Assembly (NCBI RefSeq): GCF_000934745.1
Contig: NZ_JYNO01000011.1
Span: 124,001-188,000 of the forward strand
DNA from: Desulfonatronum thioautotrophicum
GTDB lineage: Bacteria; Desulfobacterota; Desulfovibrionia; Desulfovibrionales; Desulfonatronaceae
DNA: 64,000 bases
Reading direction: 5' to 3'
The notes under the pieces were generated by a model. It searched no databases. It had not been told where the DNA came from and worked only from the letters and a program-made list of their open reading frames with translations. The position numbers and the translations under genes are program-made. Shown here piece by piece: positions 26,677-35,778 of the stretch (its first letter is position 1; each line of letters begins with the position of its first letter).

Positions 26677-27723
26677 CTACTCCTCGTAACCCAACTCCTT
26701 GGCTTCATCTCTGTATCCCAGATCCCAGAGAGCCGTTCGATAGATTTCCAGAAATTCTTTTCCTTCGGCGCTCTTCTGGGCCTCTTCGTACACCAGTTTG
26801 TGCCCCACGCTACGGGCCTGAGCCTCCTCTTCAGGAGTCCAACGAACCACGGTGATGTTCGGCAGATCTTTCCACTTTTCGCGTGCGATGATTTCATGGT
26901 TATAGACCATGGCCGAGAGATAGCGGATGCGGTCCCGGGCGGCCAGGACGATTTCCTTGTACTCCGGAGAGAGGGCGTTCCAACTGGCCGGGTTCACGAC
27001 CAAGGGAAAGTACTCGCAGGTTCCGTTCTGGAACGCGGGATCCTTTACGTAGGAGACGACTTCGTGGAATCCCATGCGCATGTTCTCGTCCCAGAAGGTC
27101 CATTCCGCGGCTTCGATGCTCCGGGTCTGCAGTGCTGTGTAGATCTCTGGTGCCGACAGCGAAACCGAGGTGGCGCCAAGGGCCCTGTAGTATTGACCGC
27201 CAATGCCCGAAGCCCGGATACGTAGCCCTTGCAGTTTGTCGATGGAGTCGATGGGCACCACGGACATCAGCTGTTCGTAGATCGGGCTGACCATGGCGTG
27301 TCCGAGATAGGTGATCCGGTGCTTGGCATAGAGCTTTTCAAACCATGGCTCGAGTTTTTCAACAAGGTAGGCCCCCTCGGCATAAGTGCTGAGGGGCGAT
27401 CCCGGTTGGGTCGTGAAATTGAAGAGTGGATCCTTGCCGGTCCAGTAGGCGCTGTAAACCATAGCAGCGTTCACGACACCGTTGGCCAGGTTGTCGAAGG
27501 TTTCAAAGACAGGGAACAAGACACCAGCCGGATATGTCTCAATGGTGAATTGTCCCCCTGACAGGGTCTTCACCGTCTCGCTGAAGACCTCTGCAATGCG
27601 CTGCTGTTCCGTTCCAGGCATGGCATGGGTAACGAGCCTCCATCGCACCTGTTGCGCAAAGGCGGCATGGGACAGGATTGCCAGAAAAACGATTGTCATG
27701 AAAATCGTAAAATACTTTTTCAT
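26677..27723 (-). CDS. dctP: TRAP transporter substrate-binding protein DctP
   Basis: A 348-residue protein with a signal peptide (MKKYFTIFMTIVFLAILSHA, cleavage after AFA). The DctP family signature is present: TLSGGQFTIETYPAGVLFP, VPIDSIDKLQGLRIRASG (arginine that binds the ligand carboxylate) and YTALQTRSIEAAEWTF. It captures an organic acid in the periplasm and hands it to DctQM. It is last of the three TRAP genes on this strand, 178 bases after dctM. Confidence 0.9.
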   Translation of the reverse strand: MKKYFTIFMTIVFLAILSHAAFAQQVRWRLVTHAMPGTEQQRIAEVFSETVKTLSGGQFTIETYPAGVLFPVFETFDNLANGVVNAAMVYSAYWTGKDPLFNFTTQPGSPLSTYAEGAYLVEKLEPWFEKLYAKHRITYLGHAMVSPIYEQLMSVVPIDSIDKLQGLRIRASGIGGQYYRALGATSVSLSAPEIYTALQTRSIEAAEWTFWDENMRMGFHEVVSYVKDPAFQNGTCEYFPLVVNPASWNALSPEYKEIVLAARDRIRYLSAMVYNHEIIAREKWKDLPNITVVRWTPEEEAQARSVGHKLVYEEAQKSAEGKEFLEIYRTALWDLGYRDEAKELGYEE

Positions 27724-27901
27724 AGTACTCTCCCTTCTTTGTTTCGTGAACCGTTGTTGGGCATCGGCTGGTCAAGGCGGAAAGTCTCTCAGCCTTTGAG
27801 TCATCAATCGCATACTGTGTCCATCCTTAATTATTTAACTCCCTCCTTGTTGGTAATATCTCGAGATTACTTTCGCCAAAAAACAATTCATGACAGACCT
27901 G

Positions 27902-29215
27902 TTAGCCAAATAGGTACCTGGGTAGCCACATGACGATTCCAGGGAAAAGAAAGATTAATGTGATGCATACCGCTTGCAGGAACAGAAAAGGGATGCTCGC
28001 TTTGTATATCTCGACGATGTCCGTGCCGACAGGTGTACATCCCTTCAGATAAAACAGGCTGAATCCAAAGGGAGGAGAAAGATACGCGCTTTGCAACAAT
28101 ACGTTGAAGGCAAGGCCAACCCAAAGTGGATCAAAGCCCATATTGGCGAGTATAGGGGCGATGATCGGTACGGCCAGGAAAATTACGGCGCCTGGCTCAA
28201 GAAACATGCCCAGGAAGAAAACAAAAACAGCGGCCACAAGGAAGACCATGTTTGCACCGCCGGGCATGTTCATGGCCAGATTGGCGACCAGGGTGTTGCC
28301 GCCCAAGCCCGCGAAGACCGAGCCGAATGCGCTAGCTCCAATCATCATCCACCCGACCATGGCCGTAACACTCAGGGTCTGCTGGCAGCTGGCGTAGACG
28401 ATGTTCCAAGTTAGACGCCTGTTTAGCACGCCGATGAGCAGAGCACCGGCAGCCCCGAAAGCTGCGGCTTCCGTGGGGCTTGCAACGCCATTCAGAATGG
28501 AGCCCAGTACGATGATAATGAGGAGTATCGGAAAAAGGACGTTTTTCGTGGAGACAGCCTTTTCTTTCCAGGTCGCTCGCTCTTCCGGTGCAAGGGCGGG
28601 GGCGAAGGACGGGTCCAGAAAACCGCGTAGAACAACGTAGATGATGTAGAGCGAGGCCAGGAGTATACCCGCGGAGATACCTCCTGCAAACAGCCCGCCG
28701 ATGGACACCCCGGTTACAGCGCCGTAAAGGACCATGTTCGTGCTGGGCGGTATGAGTTGTCCCAGAGTCCCGCCTCCAAGAACCGAGCCCAGGGCTATGC
28801 GGCGGTTATAGCCGTGCTTGAGCATCTGGGGAAGCCCGATCAGCCCCAGGCCAATGACACCTGCTGCCACTACTCCGGAAACCGCGCCGAGTACGGCACC
28901 CACAAGGATCGTGGCAATGGCCAGCCCACCGCGCAGTGCTCCGGACCATTTGTAGAATGTGTCGTAGAGGTCTTCCACGATATTTGTCTTTTGCAGGATG
29001 TAGGCCATGAAAATGAATAGGGGGACGGCGATGATGACGAAGTTGTTCATGGCACCCCAGGTTGCCGAGGCCAGAATGTTCAAGGCGCCGGGACCCCAGA
29101 GGAGGTAGGAGAAGACTATGGCGATAGCCGCCAGGGAGAAGGAGATGGGAACCCCTAAAATCAGTAGGGGGACAAGGGAGATGAACATCAAAAGCGGATA
29201 TAGTTCACGGTCCAT
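27902..29215 (-). CDS. dctM: TRAP transporter large permease DctM
   Basis: A 437-residue protein with about 12 membrane helices. Typical blocks: ALSLAAIAIVFSYLLWG-type N-terminus, VGAVLGAVSGVVAAGVIGLGLIGLPQMLKHGYNRRIALG and GGGTLGQLIPPSTNMVLYGAVTG split around residues 110-165, and PTEAAAFGAAGALLIG. It is the ion-coupled transport subunit and pairs with DctQ and DctP encoded next to it. Confidence 0.92.
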   Translation of the reverse strand: MDRELYPLLMFISLVPLLILGVPISFSLAAIAIVFSYLLWGPGALNILASATWGAMNNFVIIAVPLFIFMAYILQKTNIVEDLYDTFYKWSGALRGGLAIATILVGAVLGAVSGVVAAGVIGLGLIGLPQMLKHGYNRRIALGSVLGGGTLGQLIPPSTNMVLYGAVTGVSIGGLFAGGISAGILLASLYIIYVVLRGFLDPSFAPALAPEERATWKEKAVSTKNVLFPILLIIIVLGSILNGVASPTEAAAFGAAGALLIGVLNRRLTWNIVYASCQQTLSVTAMVGWMMIGASAFGSVFAGLGGNTLVANLAMNMPGGANMVFLVAAVFVFFLGMFLEPGAVIFLAVPIIAPILANMGFDPLWVGLAFNVLLQSAYLSPPFGFSLFYLKGCTPVGTDIVEIYKASIPFLFLQAVCITLIFLFPGIVMWLPRYLFG

Positions 29216-29231
29216 GGTTACTTCCTGGTTC

Positions 29232-29720
29232 TCACTGAGGGCAACGGGGTTCCTCGGACCGTCTTGGCTTGTTCAGGATGAGGGCGAGCATGTCCCTGAA
29301 AGCCTGCCAGGAGATGAACGCGCAGGAGATGGGGATGACCCATCTGAACCACCAGATCTGGGGGTTGAATGGGGTCTGGTGGGTGGAGCGCTCCAGCATC
29401 ATGGTTGAACGCCAGGCACTTGGAACACTGATGTAAATGAGCACCAGGGCCACGAAAAGCACGACTCCTTCGGAAAAAATACCCTGGATTCGTCGCCATT
29501 TTGGAGGAAGGTAGTGGGTTATGACGTCCACGGCCACATGTCGTTTGTCCATATGGCAATAGGCTGCCCCGAGCATGAAGAAGGAGCCGAACAGGAAGAG
29601 AGACATTTCAAAGGTCCAAATGGGCGGGTCTTTGAAAAAATACGACCGAAGCGAACTGTACACGATGATCGCGATGAGTGGCAGCAAAAGCAGGGAAATC
29701 AATCCGCCAAGACGTCGCAT
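29232..29720 (-). CDS. dctQ: TRAP transporter small permease DctQ
   Basis: A 162-residue membrane protein with four helices; start at ATG 29720 has GGAGGAGC upstream. The block MSLFLFGSFFMLGAAYCHMDKRHVAVDVI is the DctQ hallmark (split in text). It scaffolds DctM. The gene ends 17 bases before dctM, so translation is coupled or closely linked. Confidence 0.9.
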   Translation of the reverse strand: MRRLGGLISLLLLPLIAIIVYSSLRSYFFKDPPIWTFEMSLFLFGSFFMLGAAYCHMDKRHVAVDVITHYLPPKWRRIQGIFSEGVVLFVALVLIYISVPSAWRSTMMLERSTHQTPFNPQIWWFRWVIPISCAFISWQAFRDMLALILNKPRRSEEPRCPQ

Positions 29721-29914
29721 GCATGCTCCTCCGGAGGGTGTGGATGTTATGTCCCCATGGTTGACGGGAAATATTAAAAACGTTTTGATTCTCTTTGACA
29801 TGTTCCCAAAGACTGGGTCAAGGATTTGCCTGCCTGCCCTGAGCCGGGCGGTAGGGTGAAGTTTGGGGACATCGGTGGATATGATCATGCATTTAATGGA
29901 TCAAGGAGGTCAGT

Positions 29915-30568
29915 TTGCCTTTTGATTTCAGTCCATACCAGTTCACTCTGCTACAGGATGAGAAGTTCATCTGGAACATGGATCCACCGCATATCCAGGT
30001 GCTCTATGAACTGGCCATGCTTCCCGGCCTGGAAACAGTCGTGGAGATCGGCAGCTTCCGTGGGGCCAGTACGTCTGCCTTTATCCAGGCCCAGAAAAAT
30101 GGGGCCGCGTTTCATCTGCATGTTGTGGAGATCAAGATTCGCCAGCAACTTCGGCAGGTCCTGGCTGCCATGCCCAGCTCGCGGTGGACCGTGTACACCG
30201 AGCCGATCCAAAATATCACTGTCCCGACTCCAGACCTGATGCTCATCGACGGGGACCACGGTACTCCGGCCGTGGTGGATACCCTGGCCGCGCTTTGCCT
30301 GGGCACCCGGATCATCGTCATGCACGACAGCCAGACCCATCTCGCGGTCACGGAAAAAAACCATTGGGGCGCGCACCTGGCCGCGAAATTGCTCAAGCAA
30401 CACCCGGATCGGGACTGGTGGGAGGACAGCCGACCTCGCCCCGGGATGCTCACCGAACGGGGGCTGCTCGTTTCCTGGCCCCGGTCCATGCAGGGTGTTC
30501 GTGAGTGCCTGCTGGTGTCCTCAGCCGAAGATATTTCTTCCAATGCGTCAGAAGTGCTCGCTTTGTGA
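29915..30568 (+). CDS. Class I SAM-dependent methyltransferase-like protein
   Basis: A 217-residue protein with a Rossmann-type motif I ETVVEIGSFRGASTSAFI (about residue 40) and a later DLMLIDGDHGTPAVVDTL (about residue 108), the acidic motif of cephalosporin-hydroxylase/O-methyltransferase 24 relatives. The start is a TTG at 29915, supported by AAGGAGG 8 bases upstream. Substrate unknown. It stands alone, divergent from the TRAP operon. Confidence 0.65.
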   Translation: MPFDFSPYQFTLLQDEKFIWNMDPPHIQVLYELAMLPGLETVVEIGSFRGASTSAFIQAQKNGAAFHLHVVEIKIRQQLRQVLAAMPSSRWTVYTEPIQNITVPTPDLMLIDGDHGTPAVVDTLAALCLGTRIIVMHDSQTHLAVTEKNHWGAHLAAKLLKQHPDRDWWEDSRPRPGMLTERGLLVSWPRSMQGVRECLLVSSAEDISSNASEVLAL

Positions 30569-30713
30569 ACGTGCAGGAGGTTGCCCATGCATGGGATACA
30601 TGGGCAAAGGACATGAGCGAGGTCAATAAAAAAACTGGTCTTTTCGGGGATTGGACTTGCTGTCTTCCAAGATTGCTCAGTCCAGCTCATCACAAACAAC
30701 AAGGAGTACACTT

Positions 30714-31166
30714 ATGAAAAAGCTTATGACCCTCATGACGGCAATGGTGCTTTTTGCTGTCGTCGGAAACCCGGCTGGAGCTGCCGGACATGGCGGGGAA
30801 GAGGGTCAAGCAAAGAAGCTGTTTGTCACCCTGGTGGATGTGGACTCCCAGGTCCGCGGCATGACGCTTGTACTGGCTAACGAGGTTGCCGCCCAGGGGG
30901 CGGATGTCCGGGTGCTGCTGTGTGGGGATGGTGCCCAGCTTGCCCTGAAAGATTATACTCCACCGAAACTGCGCCCTCGGGACGTGTCGCCCAAGCAACT
31001 TTTGGAAAATCTGATGCAAAATGGTGCAACCGTGGAGGTCTGCGCAATTTTCCTGCCCAACACGGGACATTCCGAAGAGCAGCTGATGGAAGGAATCAGT
31101 GTGGCAAGTCCTGCCGACATCGCAGAGTACATGATGCGGCCGGACGTCAAACTTTTTACCCATTGA
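30714..31166 (+). CDS. Secreted DsrE/DsrF-like protein
   Basis: A 150-residue protein with a signal peptide (LMTLMTAMVLFAVVGNPAGAAG) at residues 4-25 and a DsrE-like domain: KKLFVTLVDVDSQVRGMTLVLANEVAAQGADVRVLLCGDGAQLAL split around residues 34-80, and a second cysteine in VEVCAIFLPN. DsrE-fold proteins carry sulfur as persulfide on a cysteine. ATG 30714 is preceded by AAGGAG. It lies 157 bases before a methyltransferase that is a candidate selenoprotein, so thiol or chalcogen chemistry is a plausible shared theme. Confidence 0.75.
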   Translation: MKKLMTLMTAMVLFAVVGNPAGAAGHGGEEGQAKKLFVTLVDVDSQVRGMTLVLANEVAAQGADVRVLLCGDGAQLALKDYTPPKLRPRDVSPKQLLENLMQNGATVEVCAIFLPNTGHSEEQLMEGISVASPADIAEYMMRPDVKLFTH

Positions 31167-31323
31167 CCTTTCTTTCGGGGTATCCGGACCCAGGATGATC
31201 GTCTCCGCTTTTTTCTTCAGCTCAGGTTGGCGACATTCCCGAAGATTCCTGCACGCCTCGATTAGGCCCAACAGCGGATCCTTGTCGTACTAAAACCTTT
31301 CACTCCAAAACGAGGAAGACCGG

Positions 31324-32067
31324 ATGCAGTTGGAACAGGAACACGAAAAAATCCGCAGTACCATTCAAGCGAAATATGCGGTCATCTCGCAAAGCGCGGT
31401 GGGCAAATTTGCCTATGCCACAGGGCCTGAAGGGGCAAAAGCCCTGGGTTATGACGATACGGTTCTCGCTGAAATACCCGATGAACTGATGCAATCGTTT
31501 TGCGGAGTTGGCAATCCATTTCAGGCCGGGCCAATAAACGCTGGGGAATCGCTTTTGGATGTAGGTTGCGGGGTGGGCGTGGATTTGATCGTGGCCAGTC
31601 GATACGTCGGCGAGCAAGGCCGGGTATGCGGCATCGACATGACGCCGGAAATGTGCGCTGTTGCAAAGCAAAACATTTCAGCCTTGGGGCTTGATAATAT
31701 CGAGATCCAGGAAGGCAATGTGGAGTCCATTCCATATCCGGACAACAGCTTCGACATGGTCCTTTCCAATGGCGTGCTCAATCTTTCCTCTCGGAAAGTC
31801 CGCGCGTTCTCGGAGATATTTCGGGTGCTTGTGCCTGGAGGTCGCCTGCAATTCGCGGATATTGTTTTTGAAGGCGAAACGGCCCGAAAGACGCCGTGCA
31901 CACTTGCGTCCTGGTCCGACTGAATTGGCGGGGCGATCCCCGTGCGGGATCTTCTGGATATGCTTCGACAGGGTGGGGTTAAGGACGCTGCCTATCTCGG
32001 CCGAACCGTGGCGGCCACTTCCCCCAAAACCCACGGTGCGACGTTTCGGGCCAGGAAACCAATTTAG
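31324..32067 (+). CDS. ArsM-like SAM-dependent methyltransferase, candidate selenoprotein (in-frame UGA at codon 200)
   Basis: Frame from ATG 31324 reads through TGA at 31921-31923 to TAG at 32065-32067, giving 247 residues with selenocysteine (U) at 200. Residues 1-199 are a class I methyltransferase: GESLLDVGCGVGVDLIVA (motif I), RVCGIDMTPEMCAVAKQN, FDMVLSNGVLNLSSRK, EIFRVLVPGGRL. After UGA the same frame continues WSD-U-IGGAIPVRDLLDML and ends HGATFRARKPI, the normal C-terminus of arsenite-methyltransferase relatives, which have a conserved Cys at the U position. A SECIS-like hairpin follows. Alternative: a nonsense-truncated pseudogene, but the 47-codon tail is intact and conserved-looking. 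The substrate could be arsenite or another metalloid; not fixed. Confidence 0.75.
31924..31955 (+). promoter_or_regulatory. Candidate bacterial SECIS element (methyltransferase)
   Basis: Immediately after the in-frame UGA, GATCCC (31935-31940), loop CGTGC (31941-31945) and GGGATC (31946-31951) form a perfect 6-bp stem with G as the second loop base. The loop begins 17 bases after the UGA, in the range used by bacterial SECIS elements. An overlapping alternative hairpin (GGGG-CGAT-CCCC) is also possible. Confidence 0.65.
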
Positions 32068-32141
32068 CGGCAGTGAGCTCTGGAGCAAGGCACGGGAATC
32101 TGCCGAGGCTGCGATATTGACCGAAGAAAACAGGGGAGACC

Positions 32142-32825
32142 ATGAATGCAATGAACCTCGTGTTGAAGAAAAACTGTGCGCATCGCTCGTTGCGCAGTGA
32201 AGTGTTGGGCGTCGGGGGCAGTCCCAGAAAAAATGGCAACTCTGATGTTCTTCTGAGCCGGGTGCTTGCCGGCGTGGAACAGGAGAACGTTGAGAGCAGC
32301 CTGATTCACTTGCGAGATGTTCAGTTTCAGGGGTGCATCGGCTGTGAGAAATGCCGCAAGGACAAGATCTGCACGGGGCTCCATGACGGCATGTCCCTGA
32401 TGTATCCGCAAATCATGTCCTCCAGAGGCTTGGTCCTTGTTTCACCGACCCACAATTACAATATCACATCCTGGATGAAGGCGTTTATTGATCGACTCTA
32501 CTGTTTTTACGATTTCCAGGATACGATACCCAGGGCCTGGTCAACGCGCTTGGAAAATCAAGGTCGGAAGGCCGTCATCGTCGCGATCTGCGAGCAGGAA
32601 TCCAAAAGAGATATGGGCTTCACCCTGGAGGCCATGCACATGCCGCTGGAGGCACTTGGGTACCAGGTGGTCGGAGAGCTGGCCGTATTCAGGGTCTTTG
32701 CCAGGGGAAGGGTTGCCGAGGACCGGGAAGCTTTGGATAGAGCGTTCACCCTGGGAAGAGATTTGGCAGGAGCCCTGCTGGTCGGCCATTCAGTAGCCAC
32801 ATGGACTGCCCCATCAACCCTGTGA
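32142..32825 (+). CDS. NADPH-dependent FMN reductase/iron-sulfur flavoprotein
   Basis: A 227-residue flavodoxin-like protein. GVGGSPRKNGNSDVLLSRVL (about residue 23) is the FMN phosphate loop; CIGCEKCRKDKICTG (about residue 64) is a cysteine cluster typical of iron-sulfur flavoproteins; LVLVSPTHNYNITSWMKAFIDRL binds the flavin ring. It follows the candidate selenoprotein methyltransferase by 74 bases, so it may supply electrons in the same process. Confidence 0.82.
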   Translation: MNAMNLVLKKNCAHRSLRSEVLGVGGSPRKNGNSDVLLSRVLAGVEQENVESSLIHLRDVQFQGCIGCEKCRKDKICTGLHDGMSLMYPQIMSSRGLVLVSPTHNYNITSWMKAFIDRLYCFYDFQDTIPRAWSTRLENQGRKAVIVAICEQESKRDMGFTLEAMHMPLEALGYQVVGELAVFRVFARGRVAEDREALDRAFTLGRDLAGALLVGHSVATWTAPSTL

Positions 32826-32873
32826 ACCATCAATAATCCCCCCTCAAGCCAATCAGAATCAAGATCACCATAT

Positions 32874-35612
32874 ATGCCAGAAATCCGTCTGACCCCCTCC
32901 GGGAGGCTGCATCTGTATGCTCCGGAAACCGACGCCTCGTCCTCGGCTCTCCCCTCAGCTCTTTCCGAGGCCTTTGCCCGTGACTGGCGCGAGGGGCTGT
33001 TTCTGCTTGCGGCCCGAGGCGAGATCGGCCCATCCCCGTCCCAGCGCTTTTGGGCCAGGGTGGCGGCGGACTACCTGACGAGGCTCTGTCATGCTCCGGA
33101 TGCCACGGCGCGGTTCGATCCGGATGAACCGCGCCGCGGCATCCGGCAACAGGCGCAACCACCGCGGCTTCAGCCTCCGTCACAGGCTCAATTCCAGGCC
33201 TGGGCCGATGCGGCTCCGCCCATGGTCGGCGGAGAGTACCTCTCCCCGGACCTGCTGGCCCAGGTCTGGGATGATCTGGCGGCCTGGGCCGAGGAGACCA
33301 TGGCCGGGGACAAGGGCCCGACGGAATTCCTGCGCAAGCGAGCCCCGCGCTGGAACCAGGTCGGCCGGGTCACCTTTCATCTGGCCGAGAACAAGACCGA
33401 CGAAGAGCGGCCTTTTGCCTTCATGGCCAGCTTCAGCACCGGCATGGACGCCTCGGGCCAGGTTCGCCACCTGCCCATGCGCAAGGCATTGGAACGCTAT
33501 GCCGGCGCCGGGGACAACCCGGCCCTGCTCAAGCTGTTGACTCCGGTGTACGAGGCCGGCAAGCGCCTGGACTGGGTCAGGGAACTGATGGAGAGCGGCG
33601 ACGTTTACCGGCCCATGGCCTGGAACGTCCCCCGGGCCTACGAGATGCTGCGCTCCGCCCCGGTGCTGGAGGAAAGCGGCCTGACCGTGCGCCTGCCCAA
33701 CTGGTGGCAAAAGCGCCCCAAACCGCAGGTGAGCGTGGTCATCGGCGACCAGCGCAAGACCGTCCTGGGCGCGGAGGCTATGCTGGATTTCCGGGTCCGG
33801 ATGGCCCTGGGCGACACGCCCCTGACCGAGGATGAGCTGCAACAGCTCCTGGCCGCCACGGACAAGCTGGTCCTGTTCAAGGGCCAGTGGGTGGAGGTTG
33901 ACCGGGAACGGCTCCAGGAAGCCCTGGAGCACTGGAAGCGCCTGGAGCTGGAAGCCCAAAACGGAGAGATTTCCTTCATCGCCGGGATGCGTCTGCTGGC
34001 TGGGGCTTCGGCGGACCTGCGCGACGGCGACCAGGAGGAGACAGCTCGGGAATGGACCCATGTTCAGGCCGGATCGGCTCTGCGGGAGATTTTGGACAGG
34101 CTGCGCGACCCGGTTAGGCTCCGGCTGGACGAGGCGGACATCGGCCTGCGTGCCGAGCTGCGCCCATACCAGAAGGACGGTGTGGCCTGGCTGCGTTTCC
34201 TGACTGGCCTGGGTCTGGGGGCCTGTCTGGCCGACGACATGGGCCTGGGCAAGACCCTCCAGGTGCTCGGCCTGCTCAACCGGATCAAGGCCGAGGCATC
34301 GCGGCCCGAAGGCCGGGCCGGGACGTCCCTGCTGATCATCCCGGCATCGCTGCTGGGCAACTGGCGGGCCGAGGCCCGGCGCTTCGCCCCCAACCTGCGC
34401 CTGCTCTTCCTGCACCCCTCGGAAACCCCGCGCAAGGATCTGGACGCCCTGGCCCGGAATCACCAGCGAATCCTTTCGGGCATCGACCTGGCCGTGACCA
34501 CCTATTCCATGGTCGGACGGATGTCCTGGCTGACGGAGCAACCCTGGCGGCTGGTAATCCTGGACGAGGCCCAGGCCGTGAAAAATTCCTCCACCTCCCA
34601 GAGCAAGGCGGCCAAAAAGCTCCCGGCCCTGGCTCGCGTGGCCCTGACCGGCACACCCGTGGAAAACCGGCTGGGCGAGCTGTGGAACCTGTTCGACTTT
34701 CTCAATCCCGGCCTGCTGGGCAGCGCCAAACAGTTCAAGGAGTTCGTCAAAACCCTGGAAGCTCGGGAAACCGACCCCTTCGGCCCCCTGCGCCGCTTGG
34801 CCGGGCCGTACATCCTGCGGCGGCTGAAAACCGACCGCAAGATCATCGCCGACCTGCCGGACAAGACCGAAACCGTGCGCTACTGTCTGCTGACCAAGTC
34901 CCAGGTCAAGCTCTACCAGCAGGTGGTGGAGCACATGGCCAAGGCTCTGAACGAGGTGGAAGCCATGGCCCGCCGGGGGCTGGTCCTGCAAACCCTGATG
35001 CGCCTGAAACAGATCTGCAACCATCCGGCCCAGTTCACTGGAGACGGGGACTTCACCCCCGAAGCCAGCGGCAAGTTCGCCCGGCTGGCGGAAATCTGCG
35101 AGGAACTCGGCGAGCGCCAGGAGCGGGTGCTGGTCTTCACCCAGTTCAGGGAGATCATCCCCTCCCTGGAGGAACACCTGGAACGGGTCTTCGGTCGTCC
35201 GGGCCTGGTCCTGCACGGCGGCGTGCACGTCAAGAAGCGCAAAACCCTGGTGGACCAGTTCCAGCACGAAGACGGCCCGCCGTTTTTCATCCTCTCCCTC
35301 AAGGCCGGCGGCACCGGTCTGAACCTGACCGCGGCCTCCCACGTGATCCACTTCGACCGCTGGTGGAACCCGGCAGTGGAGAACCAGGCCACGGACCGGG
35401 CCTTCCGCATCGGCCAGAAACGCAACGTCCTGGTCCACAAATTCGTCACCCGGGGAACCATCGAGGAGCGCATCGACGCCATGATCACCGAAAAGCAGCA
35501 GCTGGTCGAACAACTCCTGTCCGACGACGCCGAAATCCGGCTTACGGAACTGCCGGACGACGAACTGCTCAAGCTGGTCAGCCTGGACGTGAACAGCGCG
35601 GCGGGAGGATGA
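32874..35612 (+). CDS. Snf2-family DEAD/DEAH-box helicase
   Basis: A 912-residue ATPase. A bacterial N-terminal Snf2-associated region (residues about 1-410) precedes the RecA-like motor: ELRPYQKDGVAWLRFLTGLGLGACLADDMGLGKTLQ (split, about residues 420-460), DEAQ box LVILDEAQAVKNSS, ALTGTPVENRLGELWNLFDFLNPG, and C-terminal motifs VFTQFREIIP, LSLKAGGTGLNLTAASHVIHFDRWWNPAVE and ATDRAFRIGQ. Such helicases are often encoded with a SWIM zinc-finger protein, which is found 3 genes downstream here. Likely acts on nucleoprotein complexes; exact role unknown. Confidence 0.92.
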   Translation: MPEIRLTPSGRLHLYAPETDASSSALPSALSEAFARDWREGLFLLAARGEIGPSPSQRFWARVAADYLTRLCHAPDATARFDPDEPRRGIRQQAQPPRLQPPSQAQFQAWADAAPPMVGGEYLSPDLLAQVWDDLAAWAEETMAGDKGPTEFLRKRAPRWNQVGRVTFHLAENKTDEERPFAFMASFSTGMDASGQVRHLPMRKALERYAGAGDNPALLKLLTPVYEAGKRLDWVRELMESGDVYRPMAWNVPRAYEMLRSAPVLEESGLTVRLPNWWQKRPKPQVSVVIGDQRKTVLGAEAMLDFRVRMALGDTPLTEDELQQLLAATDKLVLFKGQWVEVDRERLQEALEHWKRLELEAQNGEISFIAGMRLLAGASADLRDGDQEETAREWTHVQAGSALREILDRLRDPVRLRLDEADIGLRAELRPYQKDGVAWLRFLTGLGLGACLADDMGLGKTLQVLGLLNRIKAEASRPEGRAGTSLLIIPASLLGNWRAEARRFAPNLRLLFLHPSETPRKDLDALARNHQRILSGIDLAVTTYSMVGRMSWLTEQPWRLVILDEAQAVKNSSTSQSKAAKKLPALARVALTGTPVENRLGELWNLFDFLNPGLLGSAKQFKEFVKTLEARETDPFGPLRRLAGPYILRRLKTDRKIIADLPDKTETVRYCLLTKSQVKLYQQVVEHMAKALNEVEAMARRGLVLQTLMRLKQICNHPAQFTGDGDFTPEASGKFARLAEICEELGERQERVLVFTQFREIIPSLEEHLERVFGRPGLVLHGGVHVKKRKTLVDQFQHEDGPPFFILSLKAGGTGLNLTAASHVIHFDRWWNPAVENQATDRAFRIGQKRNVLVHKFVTRGTIEERIDAMITEKQQLVEQLLSDDAEIRLTELPDDELLKLVSLDVNSAAGG

Positions 35613-35778
35613 CCAATAGGCGGCGCCCCTCTTGTCGGTCGGGGCAAAATGAGTTTATGTTCGTCTTCTGAAAGAGCGGCACGGAAAGAGCATTCGGCGC
35701 TTTCTCGGAGACGGGTTCGTGAAATCATCCACCGGTCTGGACATTCAAAAAAGCCAAAGCGCAAAGCGAGGTCCATCC

